From Saccharibacillus sp. O23 (GTDB lineage Bacteria; Bacillota; Bacilli; Paenibacillales; Paenibacillaceae): a stretch of 64,000 bases of DNA. Within the stretch, counting starts at the first letter, position 1; each line of letters opens with the position of its first letter. A program made the position numbers and the translations under genes. The notes beneath the pieces are model-generated. The model searched no databases and was not told the DNA's origin. It worked only from the letters and a program-made list of their open reading frames with translations. Location: assembly GCF_002205895.1 (NCBI RefSeq), contig NZ_NJDE01000002.1:1-64000 (forward strand). Reading direction: 5' to 3'. This document shows, one piece after another, positions 6,839-14,687 of the stretch.

Positions 6839-7234
6839 ATGCGGCAAGTCGATCTGACCCAAACGATTGAAGAACTTGAAGGCGTATATTGGGATAAGCC
6901 CGATTTTGATTCTTCATTGGTGATTAAAGTGCATCGCTTAAGAAAGAAGCCTATTTGCGAATTAGATAAAGAGGATCTAAGGCTGCTGATCGGACAACAA
7001 ATGAATCTGGACTTGCTTTTGCCGCTGGCTTTAGAAGAATTAACACAAAATCCATTTGCATCAGGGGACTTATATATTGGAGATTTGTTCTCCTCGGTGC
7101 TCCAAGTCAAGCAAGAATATTGGATCGAACATCAAGATTTAAAGAACGAATTGGATGAAGTGATTGGAATCTATGAAGACACGGCAAATATGATAGACGG
7201 GAAAATAAGCAAATATAGAAGTGGTCAGTTGTAA
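6839..7234 (+). CDS. Contact-dependent inhibition immunity (CdiI)-like protein
   Basis: 131 residues from ATG 6839, chosen because AAGAGGGTG precedes it; an in-frame ATG at 6815 overlaps the upstream fragment. The opening (QTIEELEGVYWDKPDFDSSL, then VIKVHRLRKKPICELDKEDL and RLLIGQQMNLDLLLPLALEE) matches a family annotated as contact-dependent growth inhibition immunity proteins. These bind and block the toxic C-terminus of a cognate CdiA-type toxin inside the cell. No toxin gene is near, so this is an orphan immunity gene or serves another role. Confidence 0.7.
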   Translation: MRQVDLTQTIEELEGVYWDKPDFDSSLVIKVHRLRKKPICELDKEDLRLLIGQQMNLDLLLPLALEELTQNPFASGDLYIGDLFSSVLQVKQEYWIEHQDLKNELDEVIGIYEDTANMIDGKISKYRSGQL

Positions 7235-7299
7235 GTGGATTTAAGATTAGATGTGATGCTTCAGAAACTAAATACATTAAAAGAAGAGAAGGAACATAA

Positions 7300-7776
7300 A
7301 TGAAAACATATATGGAATACTCTTTTTACTTACCTTTTTTTGATCTTATAGATGATGAAATCGAAATGTTTCTTTTAGAAGAATTGATGCAACAATTAAA
7401 TATAAGATTTGATTTTATGGAATTATACGATCAATATTTATCCTATGGTGAAGGAGCTAGCAGCGCGGGCAAAGGAGATGCTTTTGTGTTTTTTAATAAA
7501 GAGGATAAGGAAAGTTTTATACTCATAGATTTGTTTCATGACTTCACTGATCAGTATAATATGGTGCAACTAGGAGTCCGCTGCAAGATTGAAAATGATA
7601 ATGAGAAGCGTATAAAAAACATACTTAATGATTTACACGCAAGGGCAGAGATCAAAAGCGAAATACAAGAGAGTCATGATTTGCTGAAGTCACAGATCGG
7701 CAGCGAAAATTATCCTAAAGAGATTCGTTACGGAGATAAAAAGTATATAACGAACATTTATTACAAAACTATGTAG
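7300..7776 (+). CDS. Unknown protein
   Basis: 158 residues; AGAAGGAA precedes ATG 7300. AT-rich and acidic, opening MKTYMEYSFYLPFFDLIDDE, with aromatic-rich strands (FILIDLFHDFTDQYNM) and a long helical segment rich in Lys/Glu. No known motif, signal peptide or membrane span. Not recognised. Stand-alone gene with 65 bases upstream and 61 downstream. Confidence 0.6.
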   Translation: MKTYMEYSFYLPFFDLIDDEIEMFLLEELMQQLNIRFDFMELYDQYLSYGEGASSAGKGDAFVFFNKEDKESFILIDLFHDFTDQYNMVQLGVRCKIENDNEKRIKNILNDLHARAEIKSEIQESHDLLKSQIGSENYPKEIRYGDKKYITNIYYKTM

Positions 7777-7837
7777 CTCCTATGCCGGCTAATATAAGAG
7801 TATTGACGAAGCCCTTATAAGAAGGAACAATCACACA

Positions 7838-8470
7838 ATGAACATTAGAGGAATCATTCTTGAAGGATATTCGAATTCAGGGAAAACCTCATTGCTTAGA
7901 GCCCTCAAACGGTATCAAGCGCAGGACGAGGCTTCGGAATCAAGCGTGGTCATACTCGGCGAGCATTACTCTCAGATCTTGCATAACGTTCATGGAAAGT
8001 TCGTCCGATTATCTCGCGAGCAGCATCTCGATTTGTTGAAAAGCCGTGTCGATCTGATCAAGCCGTTAAACGATTGGGCGAACTTTTTAGGTCCGGGTCG
8101 CAGGAAATCCAGAGGCCTCTTTTTTATATTGGAAAGGTTTCATTTGAATCATCGTGCGGCATTCCCGGAAGCTGACGAGATCGAAATAACAGAGCTGGAA
8201 AAACAATTGTGCGAACTTGGCGCTAACTGTATCCTGCTCACCCTTTCAAACGAGAAGGCAGAAGAACGCATCAAAAGCAGGAATCCGGACGAATGGGTCG
8301 GTAAGCCTAGAGAGGATATGGAACAAGCCTGCGAAGATTTGATCGAAACTCAAAATAACCTTAGAATCCAAGCCGCAAAGTCGCTCGTCCCTACCAAAGA
8401 AATAAATACCGATCGTAAAGACTGGAACGAGTATGCAAGATTGATTATGGAAGACTACGGCTTCGCCTAA
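7838..8470 (+). CDS. P-loop NTPase, thymidylate-kinase-like
   Basis: 210 residues from ATG 7838. Walker A GYSNSGKT at residues 10-17 follows a hydrophobic strand (IRGIILE), as in small-molecule and nucleotide kinases. A later segment LFFILERFHLNHRAAFPEAD resembles the DR/ERF base-binding region of the thymidylate-kinase group, and EERIKSRNPDEW suggests an Arg-rich lid. It probably transfers a phosphate from ATP to an unknown substrate. It is cytoplasmic and stands alone; its 3' end overlaps a possible repeat remnant. Confidence 0.65.
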   Translation: MNIRGIILEGYSNSGKTSLLRALKRYQAQDEASESSVVILGEHYSQILHNVHGKFVRLSREQHLDLLKSRVDLIKPLNDWANFLGPGRRKSRGLFFILERFHLNHRAAFPEADEIEITELEKQLCELGANCILLTLSNEKAEERIKSRNPDEWVGKPREDMEQACEDLIETQNNLRIQAAKSLVPTKEINTDRKDWNEYARLIMEDYGFA

Positions 8471-8503
8471 GTTCATCTTTGTGCTACGAACGTTAATAGC
8501 AAT
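8464..8503 (+). repeat. Possible degenerate attC-like repeat (copy 8)
   Basis: GCCTAAGTTCATC and, 20 bases later, GAACGTTA resemble the outer boxes of the complete repeats with the centre deleted. The left box includes the stop codon of the kinase gene. Short and weak; could be chance. Confidence 0.25.
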
Positions 8504-8548
8504 TCTCGAAAATCTGCTCGACGAGGTATTGTAAGGTGAAGGAACTCT

Positions 8549-8998
8549 ATGCTAGCGCTAAATAGTGAATTCCGGTATGTGAGATCTAATGCGGAAAGAA
8601 TAATCAATGAGCTTAGGTAAATCAAAGAAAAGCGAGATGATCCTATTTTACCTTCATTAGTACCGGCACTGATCGAAAAAGAAATGCATTTGAATCATCG
8701 GCCCTATCTCGTCAGAATCGTTTATAGTTACGGAGATTTCGTTTGTTTTATCAAAGAATATGATGAGAACGAATCTCTAATAAAACCGGTAAAGCTTATA
8801 CATTTCGGACATCGAAACACGGATTATCGAGGTTATTACTACGGGATGAAGAACGAGCATGGAGATTTTGCAGAAATCATCAAAGAGATCGCTTATCGAA
8901 TCTATGAGAAAGGAAATTGGTCGAACAACGATCGGAAAAGGAAAGGATTAAAGCCGATCAACGTCAAAAGGAAAATGGAAAAGCACAATAACAGATAG
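8549..8998 (+). pseudogene. Unknown gene with in-frame stop at codon 24
   Basis: ATG 8549 has a good ribosome site (AAGGTGAAGGA) and encodes MLALNSEFRYVRSNAERIIN-E-L-R before TAA at 8618-8620. The same frame continues without another stop to 8998, through IKEKRDDPILPSLVPALIEK and into a 104-residue part beginning MHLNHRPYLVRIVYSYGDFV. The simplest reading is one gene of about 150 codons broken by a single nonsense change (AAA to TAA would restore Lys). A downstream protein could still start at ATG 8684, but no good ribosome site precedes it. Family not recognised. Confidence 0.6.
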
Positions 8999-9012
8999 CT
9001 TGGAGAGATTCG

Positions 9013-9390
9013 ATGCTAAGATCATATCCCTATACTTGTATACTCTCTGTCGATGCGAAAGGACTTACATTCAGATCTGAAACGGAGCTCGAGTTTATTG
9101 ACTTCTATGCGTGCAGAAGAAACTGGGTCGAGTACGTCAATAAGTCGGATGATTTTGTGATTAGCGATTTGAATGAAGAATCAACAAACTGCGTAGGACA
9201 ACGGAATATAATCGGCCGCCCTCCGTTTTTCGAATTTTATGCGGATGCGATCATTAGATTCGAATTTAGCAATCGAGGACAATTACCTAGGCTCGCAATG
9301 AATAGAATAAAAAGAAGAGGCATTCGTAATTTTCAAGAACTAAATCATCTAGTCAAAGAGAAGGGATGGACAACATTTGACTTAAGCTGA
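9013..9390 (+). CDS. Unknown protein
   Basis: 125 residues from ATG 9013, with TTGGAGAG upstream overlapping the end of the previous frame. Contains SETELEFIDFYACRRNWVEY and RPPFFEFYADAIIRFEFSNR; several Arg and aromatic residues but no catalytic signature I know. No signal peptide. Composition is intermediate between the AT-rich left end and the GC-rich right. Function unknown. Confidence 0.55.
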   Translation: MLRSYPYTCILSVDAKGLTFRSETELEFIDFYACRRNWVEYVNKSDDFVISDLNEESTNCVGQRNIIGRPPFFEFYADAIIRFEFSNRGQLPRLAMNRIKRRGIRNFQELNHLVKEKGWTTFDLS

Positions 9391-9407
9391 TTAGAAAGAG
9401 GTTGAAA

Positions 9408-9473
9408 ATGATGATGGAACCCGAAAAGGCCGGGCAAATGATCGCCTACGAGCTTAAAAAGATCGAAGAATAG
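9408..9473 (+). CDS. Very short ORF or gene remnant (21 residues)
   Basis: AAAGAGGTTGAAA precedes three consecutive ATG codons; the peptide is MMMEPEKAGQMIAYELKKIE plus a final Glu. A terminator hairpin follows 15 bases after the stop. It could be a small protein, but the amphipathic end reads like the tail of a lost gene. Confidence 0.3.
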   Translation: MMMEPEKAGQMIAYELKKIEE

Positions 9474-9488
9474 TCGACAAGCGAGTGC

Positions 9489-9520
9489 AAAAGCGCCGGA
9501 TTGCTTGTCGGCGTTTTTGT
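9489..9520 (+). terminator. Rho-independent terminator
   Basis: CGCCG (9494-9498) pairs with CGGCG (9509-9513), with flanking A4 and T5 tracts. It would end transcription of the upstream gene group. Confidence 0.65.
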
Positions 9521-9573
9521 TTAGGTTTCGGAGGTAAAAGGCATCCAAAAATCAGAAGAATGGACTGAAACAT

Positions 9574-10161
9574 ATGACCGAAGCCGCTTATCATTTTACG
9601 GATATTGCCTATTTAAACGACGGAAACGTTCGGCAGCGCAGCGCGTTTCGTGTTCTGAACGACTTGGAGATCATGACGGCGTTAAGTTCGTTTGACCCCT
9701 TGCTTGTCGGAACCGTGCCGATCGAAATCGATCTGCCGACTAGCGATTTGGATATCGTCTGCGAGTTTCAAGATGCCGCACAATTCGCAGAACGGCTTGT
9801 TCAGGAATATAGGAAATACGAGGACTTCGTGATCAAAACCCAAACAGTCGATCAGATTGAAAGAGTCGTGTGCAACTTTACTTATGAAGATTGGATTTTT
9901 GAAATTTTCGGACAACCTGTTCCTACTCTCCGACAGAACGGTTATAAGCATATGATCATTGAATATCGTATACTGAATATATTGGGAAATAAAGCAAAAG
10001 AATATATCATCGATTTAAAAAGCGGAGGATTGAAAACCGAGCCGGCTTTCGGAAAGATGCTAAACTTGCAGGGCGATCCTTACCAAGCTTTGTTGGAGAT
10101 GTGCGAATGGGATGAAGAACGATTGAGAAACTACCTGAAGAGAATTCGATCAGCGTACTAG
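9574..10161 (+). CDS. DUF4269 nucleotidyltransferase-fold protein
   Basis: 195 residues. VGTVPIEIDLPTSDLDIVCE (residues 45-64) has the G-T...D-x-D arrangement of a minimal nucleotidyltransferase. The C-terminal block (KSGGLKTEPAFGKMLNLQGD) and EIFGQPVPTLRQNGYKHMII are diagnostic of DUF4269. The family's substrate is unknown; a nucleotide transfer to a small molecule or protein is plausible by fold. The ribosome site is weak and ATG 9574 fits the family's start. Preceded by a terminator, so it probably has its own promoter. Confidence 0.85.
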   Translation: MTEAAYHFTDIAYLNDGNVRQRSAFRVLNDLEIMTALSSFDPLLVGTVPIEIDLPTSDLDIVCEFQDAAQFAERLVQEYRKYEDFVIKTQTVDQIERVVCNFTYEDWIFEIFGQPVPTLRQNGYKHMIIEYRILNILGNKAKEYIIDLKSGGLKTEPAFGKMLNLQGDPYQALLEMCEWDEERLRNYLKRIRSAY

Positions 10162-10237
10162 GTTCCTGTTCTACGCAGTTATATGTATAAGAACAAAGTA
10201 CGAAGACCGCTTAATGACTGAAACCGGAGGGTTTGAA

Positions 10238-10714
10238 ATGAATTTTAGTATCGTCCCCGCTAATCACACGCATAGAAATGCATTAGCCGATCTGATGCAA
10301 TTTTATATTTACGATTTTTCCGAGTTTCTCGGCTTTGATGTAGAAGAGAACGGCCAGTATAGTCCTTACCCTTTAGATGAATATTTTGAAGAAGGAAACC
10401 GTCAATTTGCTTACGTGATCAAACGAGAAGAGAAGTACGCAGGGTTTGTGTTGGTGCGTTTGATCGAAGACGTCGGAGTTCGGCATTATTCGATCGCGGA
10501 GTTTTTCGTATTAAAGAAGTACAGACGAGAAGGCATAGGGAAAGCAGTCGCAGCAGATATCTTCAGCCGGCACAAGGGACCGTGGGAAGTACATCAGATC
10601 GAGAACAATAAAGGCGCGCAGATCTTTTGGAAAAGAGCGATCGATGAATATACGAAAGGCCGATTCGAAGAACTGGTCGAGGACGGGAAAACGATACAAA
10701 CGTTTGTTAGTTAA
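10238..10714 (+). CDS. GNAT family N-acetyltransferase
   Basis: 158 residues from ATG 10238; CCGGAGGG lies just upstream, so this start beats ATG 10214. The acetyl-CoA-binding motif A is visible: AEFFVLKKYRREGIGKAVAA, with R-x-x-G-I-G-K. IENNKGAQIFWKRAIDEY is the usual motif-B helix. Cytoplasmic transferase of acetyl from acetyl-CoA to an amine; substrate not predictable. Single gene between a DUF4269 gene and an unknown gene. Confidence 0.88.
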   Translation: MNFSIVPANHTHRNALADLMQFYIYDFSEFLGFDVEENGQYSPYPLDEYFEEGNRQFAYVIKREEKYAGFVLVRLIEDVGVRHYSIAEFFVLKKYRREGIGKAVAADIFSRHKGPWEVHQIENNKGAQIFWKRAIDEYTKGRFEELVEDGKTIQTFVS

Positions 10715-10746
10715 CCTAAACAGAGGCATTGAAAAAGGAGAATAGG

Positions 10747-11184
10747 ATGAAGCCGGATATGATTCGTTCAGTAATCGGAACCAAAGCAGTGATGACAAGA
10801 GTAATAGGGAATTCGCTGATCATTTATCTGGACTCGATGCCGGGCGAGCAAAGCGGATTCTCGATTTCGCTTGAACCTGCATGGCATTTGCACGATAACA
10901 AGAAAGTCTTGATCGGATCGAGACAACTGCAAACGGAAGATGAGCAGAAATTTAATGTTCTGGCCCAAATCATAGAAGTGTTATCTTCAAAAGAAGTGGA
11001 GAACATAGAAGTCGACGAGGTAACAAACGATATCACCGTAAAGATCGGGGAGTACATGCTGCACACGTTTGTAACGGATGCAAACGATGAATGGATATGG
11101 CGGATCAGAGATCGAACGCGGGGAATCATGCTGGAAGCAAGCCCGCAAGAAATCGTTAAGAAGAAGACTTGGAAGAAGCCTTAA
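10747..11184 (+). CDS. Unknown protein, first gene of a tight unknown cluster
   Basis: 145 residues from ATG 10747, preceded by AAAAGGAGAATAGG. An upstream in-frame TTG at 10729 is less likely. The sequence is beta-rich (SVIGTKAVMTRVIGNSLIIY) with a strongly basic tail (KKKTWKK). No recognised motif. The next gene begins 21 bases after the stop, starting a series of small, mostly overlapping genes up to 13.7 kb that may be one transcription unit. Confidence 0.6.
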   Translation: MKPDMIRSVIGTKAVMTRVIGNSLIIYLDSMPGEQSGFSISLEPAWHLHDNKKVLIGSRQLQTEDEQKFNVLAQIIEVLSSKEVENIEVDEVTNDITVKIGEYMLHTFVTDANDEWIWRIRDRTRGIMLEASPQEIVKKKTWKKP

Positions 11185-11205
11185 AGAAGGAAAAAGGAGG
11201 ACAAC

Positions 11206-11316
11206 ATGACCCCGAATTCGCTGGATTCCAAAGATCCGTTTATCGGCTTCTGGAAGTATTTCGTTAACAATCCCAATGAATTGACCGACCTTATAGACTC
11301 TCTGGAGGATGTATGA
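11206..11316 (+). CDS. 36-residue ORF coupled to the next gene
   Basis: AAAAAGGAGG at ideal distance precedes ATG 11206. The peptide begins MTPNSLDSKDPFIGFWKYFV and ends ELTDLIDSLEDV. Its stop overlaps the next gene's start as ATGA (11313-11316), the usual sign of translational coupling. It may be a real small protein or a leader that couples translation. No family known. Confidence 0.55.
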   Translation: MTPNSLDSKDPFIGFWKYFVNNPNELTDLIDSLEDV

Positions 11317-11750
11317 ATCCACAACTCGAACAAGCATTTATCGAATCGTTTTGCGCGACCAGAATAAGAGAACGATTATATTTCGAATTAAGTTCGCCCC
11401 GCAAAAGAAAAGAAGGATTAAGCCGGTTCGCGCATCAGTTTAAGAATATTCTTATCGAAAAATACATGCACGAGTTAACAAAGCCCAATTCGAATCTCCA
11501 ATCAATTTTAAACCTACTGAAAAGTCATGGCGCTGACGCCGAAGGCTACTGTTTATCTTTGAATCCTGAAATAGACGGACAGACCCTACCTTTATCGGAA
11601 GCTCTTCAGCAGGCCGTCGGCTACGGAATGCCGTCCATCATTATTTGCGGTAAAGGGCTGGCGTATTTCGAATCCGAACAAGAAGCGGGGCCGCCGAAGA
11701 GGTTCGTTTTGAAGCGAGATCAACCTTCGCGGTTAAAGGAGGATCTATGA
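11313..11750 (+). CDS. Unknown protein in coupled cluster
   Basis: 145 residues from ATG 11313 with GGAGGATGT upstream, overlapping the 36-residue ORF by four bases and the next gene by four bases (11747-11750). Helical and basic at the N-terminus (RKRKEGLSRFAHQFKNILIE), ending in a Lys/Arg-rich tail. It contains GYGMPSIIICGKGLAYFESE. No family recognised. The double overlap suggests stoichiometric production with its neighbours. Confidence 0.65.
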   Translation: MNPQLEQAFIESFCATRIRERLYFELSSPRKRKEGLSRFAHQFKNILIEKYMHELTKPNSNLQSILNLLKSHGADAEGYCLSLNPEIDGQTLPLSEALQQAVGYGMPSIIICGKGLAYFESEQEAGPPKRFVLKRDQPSRLKEDL

Positions 11751-13018
11751 GTACGAGTTTCGAGGTATATCCGACTTCGGAGAACTTGCCTACCTATGCC
11801 GAGTTGTTGAAGAGAACCAATGAGCTATTCGAAATGAAGCTAAGATCATTAGGCGTTGATAAGCGGTTCGATTTGGATTTTACTTTAAAGAACAAAGAAG
11901 GAACATTGTATTTTAATAAAAATGAAGTTCTCGATCTAACGGAGCACTGTTATTTATGGGTGTTCACTCCGGAAGTCGAAGGCGGATTTTGCATCGATCA
12001 ACTCAATAATGATCAAGTGCAAGCAGACTTATTATGGGAGGCCGAGCTGGAAAGAGAGCAATCTAAAAGGCTGGAACCGTTGATCAGAACCAGCCTAAAA
12101 AAGAAGGACCACTGGAGCGTAACTCGATATGCGGGAACGGCTTCTTTATACCATCTGGCTTATGGAATCATGGCCGGCGCTTTAGCGGAACTCACGAAAG
12201 GAATCGTATTTACGGATGATGATGCTTGGGAATACAGCAAATTTCCATGTTTGCTCGAAGAATTTTTCGCTTTTTATTTTGACCCGAATAGGGCGATAGA
12301 TCAGGCATATAAAGAAGCGGCCGTTTATCATATCGAGAACATTTTAAAAGACTACGGCGGGAATTCAAAGAATGAGCTGCAAGGAGGTCCTTTCTTCGAA
12401 CTTAGTTTTGTAATCGAAGAAACCGAACATCTGCAGCATCTTTTGGATCGGATGATCCGTTCTTCGAAGATGCAAATCGTTACACCTGATATTCCGCAAA
12501 TGATCGCCGATTTTTACAAAGGATATCCTTTTGACGAAGAAGACGCTGCCAGTCACAGGATTCATCAAATGCGTCTGAACGTAACCGTGAAAATGAACCG
12601 AGTCCGCCAAGCGCTTCTTTTTGCAGAAAGAATACATACGAATTTGCTTTGCTTGTCTCTTTGCTTTTACGGTTCGGAATTCGATACCGACGAATGGGAT
12701 CAACCCGGAATTGGAGCGGACGAGAAACCGGAGTTCTACGAAATGCTTCGAAATATGTATCAAGCCATTCCTTTTCTGATCGGCGGAAGCGCATTGGAAG
12801 AAGATATAAAAGTTCTTTTCGGAACGAATGAATGTTGGCCTCATGCAGCGTATGCGATAGAGAATCTGGCGGCGGATCGAATAGCGGATCGAATGGAGAG
12901 TTTTGATCAGCTCATAATCAGTAATGACTTATATAAGAAGCTGGAATTAGACGTTAAAGGGCATGTACTTCACAAAAGGCCGGACGGAGTCGAAATCCTG
13001 TTGGATACGGAGCAGTAG
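11747..13018 (+). CDS. Unknown 423-residue protein, possibly two domains
   Basis: 423 residues; AAAGGAGG precedes ATG 11747. The first part (to about residue 190) includes VTRYAGTASLYHLAYGIMAG followed by ALAELTKGIVFTDDDAWEYS, a pattern that recalls proteins near toxin/immunity loci. The second part (about 200-423) is helical and includes HQMRLNVTVKMNRVRQALLF and a short acidic WDQPGIGADE segment. The two halves look like separate modules joined by a linker rich in Gly/Asn near residue 200. No signal peptide or membrane span. It is the largest gene of the unknown cluster and overlaps its predecessor by four bases. Confidence 0.65.
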   Translation: MSTSFEVYPTSENLPTYAELLKRTNELFEMKLRSLGVDKRFDLDFTLKNKEGTLYFNKNEVLDLTEHCYLWVFTPEVEGGFCIDQLNNDQVQADLLWEAELEREQSKRLEPLIRTSLKKKDHWSVTRYAGTASLYHLAYGIMAGALAELTKGIVFTDDDAWEYSKFPCLLEEFFAFYFDPNRAIDQAYKEAAVYHIENILKDYGGNSKNELQGGPFFELSFVIEETEHLQHLLDRMIRSSKMQIVTPDIPQMIADFYKGYPFDEEDAASHRIHQMRLNVTVKMNRVRQALLFAERIHTNLLCLSLCFYGSEFDTDEWDQPGIGADEKPEFYEMLRNMYQAIPFLIGGSALEEDIKVLFGTNECWPHAAYAIENLAADRIADRMESFDQLIISNDLYKKLELDVKGHVLHKRPDGVEILLDTEQ

Positions 13019-13048
13019 TGGAGATCCGTACTTTGCGTGAATAGAAGA

Positions 13049-13183
13049 ATGAGGTTGGTAACCGGAGCCGGAAACGGAACGAATCAATGGAGAGAAGCGA
13101 TCCAGCTTATTGAAGAACACGACGAAGTTGTCCAATCATCCAAAAGGCGAATCTTGTTCGACCGAAAAGAGGCGAGTGCGTGA
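13049..13183 (+). CDS. 44-residue ORF overlapping the next start
   Basis: ATG 13049 opens a 44-residue frame (MRLVTGAGNGTNQWREAIQL, then IEEHDEVVQSSKRRILFDRK) ending in GTGA (13180-13183), which overlaps the GTG of the next gene. No strong ribosome site. It could be a coupling leader or the tail of a broken gene. Sequence family unknown. Confidence 0.4.
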   Translation: MRLVTGAGNGTNQWREAIQLIEEHDEVVQSSKRRILFDRKEASA

Positions 13184-13686
13184 TCCTTGACTACTTGAAA
13201 ATGTACGCTCAAAAAGCTTATAGAGAAATTCATTCCCTTACGACCTCTCCTGCCTTCTTATTTGCGAATGATCCCGAGTTAAGAGAACGAGAGTTTTATT
13301 ACAATTACTTCTACATATACGGATTCAACCGGCTGATTAAGCATAATCGAATACCTTCAGATAAACTAATCGAAGCCTTTACTCATACGGAGGAAGCGAT
13401 CGAGCGGTATCTGAGGACGTATTATCAGGCTAAGAACTTTATCTTCTATTTAAAAGCGGACGCTTTGATCCCGGCCTTTACAGTCACGGTGGTTTCTTAT
13501 TACGAAGACGAGGAAGCAAAAGAAAACTATTCTTTGCTTGAACTCGTTGATTGGTATACAGAAAAGGCTTGCTTCGATGGATTGAAGATCATAGAGGACG
13601 GAACCGGCGAAGAGCATGAAGAAGCAGAAGATGAGGATAAGCTGCCGGTTACGGCAAAGATCTATGCGAAGATGATAAGGACGTAA
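13180..13686 (+). CDS. Unknown protein in coupled cluster
   Basis: 168 residues from GTG 13180, overlapping the upstream short ORF by four bases; GAGGCGAG lies upstream. Aromatic-rich N-terminal half (YYNYFYIYGFNRLIKHNRIP), then a helical part and a very acidic segment (EEHEEAEDEDK) before the C-terminus. No catalytic motif, signal peptide or membrane span. It follows the 423-residue protein and is followed by the DMP19-like gene 37 bases later. Function unknown. Confidence 0.6.
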   Translation: MILDYLKMYAQKAYREIHSLTTSPAFLFANDPELREREFYYNYFYIYGFNRLIKHNRIPSDKLIEAFTHTEEAIERYLRTYYQAKNFIFYLKADALIPAFTVTVVSYYEDEEAKENYSLLELVDWYTEKACFDGLKIIEDGTGEEHEEAEDEDKLPVTAKIYAKMIRT

Positions 13687-13723
13687 TTCTTATGTTCTAA
13701 GCGATAAAATTGAGGTGAAGACA

Positions 13724-14266
13724 GTGAGCCTACCCGATCATTCCATCCGGTTACTGATTCCGTCGAAGGAGACGTTCACCCCGGACGATCTTGTCGAACA
13801 GATCGCAAGTGTGATCTACGAAAAAGAGCTGCTTTCGGTAAGAAACCGAGTCGAAGAACTGCCCGAATTATTAAAAACGATCATATGGGTCATCGATTTC
13901 GATACGGAATTGTCGATAAACGGGATTTTAGGTTTTTTCGAAAATTCTTCGGGCAACTATTTAAACGCGACTATTCGAACTTTACGATTAATCGAAGCCG
14001 TAGAAGATGCAGACTTATTGGAGCAGATAGAAAAACGGATCGAAGGTATCGATTTCAGTTCGGAGATTGAATTACAGCCTGGTCAGATTACGACTTTCGA
14101 ACAAAGACACCGTATCGACGAGCAAATCCTAAGCGAGATTGCAGCGCTGGCCGCGCAATTATACTTGAGTTCGGAAGATCGCAATATTTTTGATTACCTT
14201 CTTAAGTATCTGTCTAAAGATTGGCCTGCAAAGTCGAAAGAACTTAAGCAGACGATTTCCGATTGA
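13724..14266 (+). CDS. DMP19 (DUF4375) family protein
   Basis: About 180 residues from GTG 13724, chosen because GAGGTGA sits six bases upstream (the upstream GTG 13715 overlaps that site). The family motif is present: IDFDTELSINGILGFFENSS, corresponding to the N-G-G-F-x-Q-F-x-x-N-S-S-G core, followed by a helix (LNATIRTLRLIEAVEDADLL). DMP19-type proteins are acidic, sometimes DNA mimics and frequently orphan proteins in accessory loci; the family role is not settled. Here one core Gly is Ile. The pentapeptide gene follows after 11 bases. Confidence 0.7.
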   Translation: MSLPDHSIRLLIPSKETFTPDDLVEQIASVIYEKELLSVRNRVEELPELLKTIIWVIDFDTELSINGILGFFENSSGNYLNATIRTLRLIEAVEDADLLEQIEKRIEGIDFSSEIELQPGQITTFEQRHRIDEQILSEIAALAAQLYLSSEDRNIFDYLLKYLSKDWPAKSKELKQTISD

Positions 14267-14277
14267 GGTGATTCTCC

Positions 14278-14652
14278 ATGAGAATACATACAGAATTAAC
14301 TTTAGCTGAATTTAAAGAGCTTTTACGATCGGGGGAAAATCATTTCTCTAATATTGAAGTTATAGAATCCGGTGAACTTCACGATTACAATCTGGACGAA
14401 GTCGTATTCGAAGAATGCATTTTGACATTAGACTTTAGCAGCTCGACTTTTCGAAAAGCCAAAGTGATCGATTCGAATATCAAAACTTGCATATTCGCAA
14501 ACGCAAATTTGTCCAATGCTGAATTCATAAACAATTCGATCGAACATTGCATATTCAGTCATGCTGACATCACAGGAATAACATTTGTTCAGAACAGCCG
14601 ATATTCTAGCGAATGTACATTGCAGGATCTGATGGAACTGGTAAAAGAATAA
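14278..14652 (+). CDS. Pentapeptide-repeat protein
   Basis: 124 residues; GAGGTGATT precedes ATG 14278. The central part shows five-residue periodicity (VVFEE-CILTL-DFSSS-TFRKA; then CIFAN-ANLSN-AEFIN; CIFSH-ADITG-ITF), forming a short right-handed quadrilateral helix. Long pentapeptide proteins can mimic DNA and shield gyrase, but this one has only about two to three coils, too short for a typical Qnr-type protector. Cytoplasmic. It follows the DMP19-like gene closely and may be co-transcribed. Confidence 0.75.
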   Translation: MRIHTELTLAEFKELLRSGENHFSNIEVIESGELHDYNLDEVVFEECILTLDFSSSTFRKAKVIDSNIKTCIFANANLSNAEFINNSIEHCIFSHADITGITFVQNSRYSSECTLQDLMELVKE

Positions 14653-14687
14653 GAATATCCAATCATCGTACAAGGACGGAGATCTTA

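Noticed and set aside
10155-10200. Ninth attC-like remnant (GTTATATG near 10179)
   Set aside because: Only the short GTTAT box matches and no arm is present.
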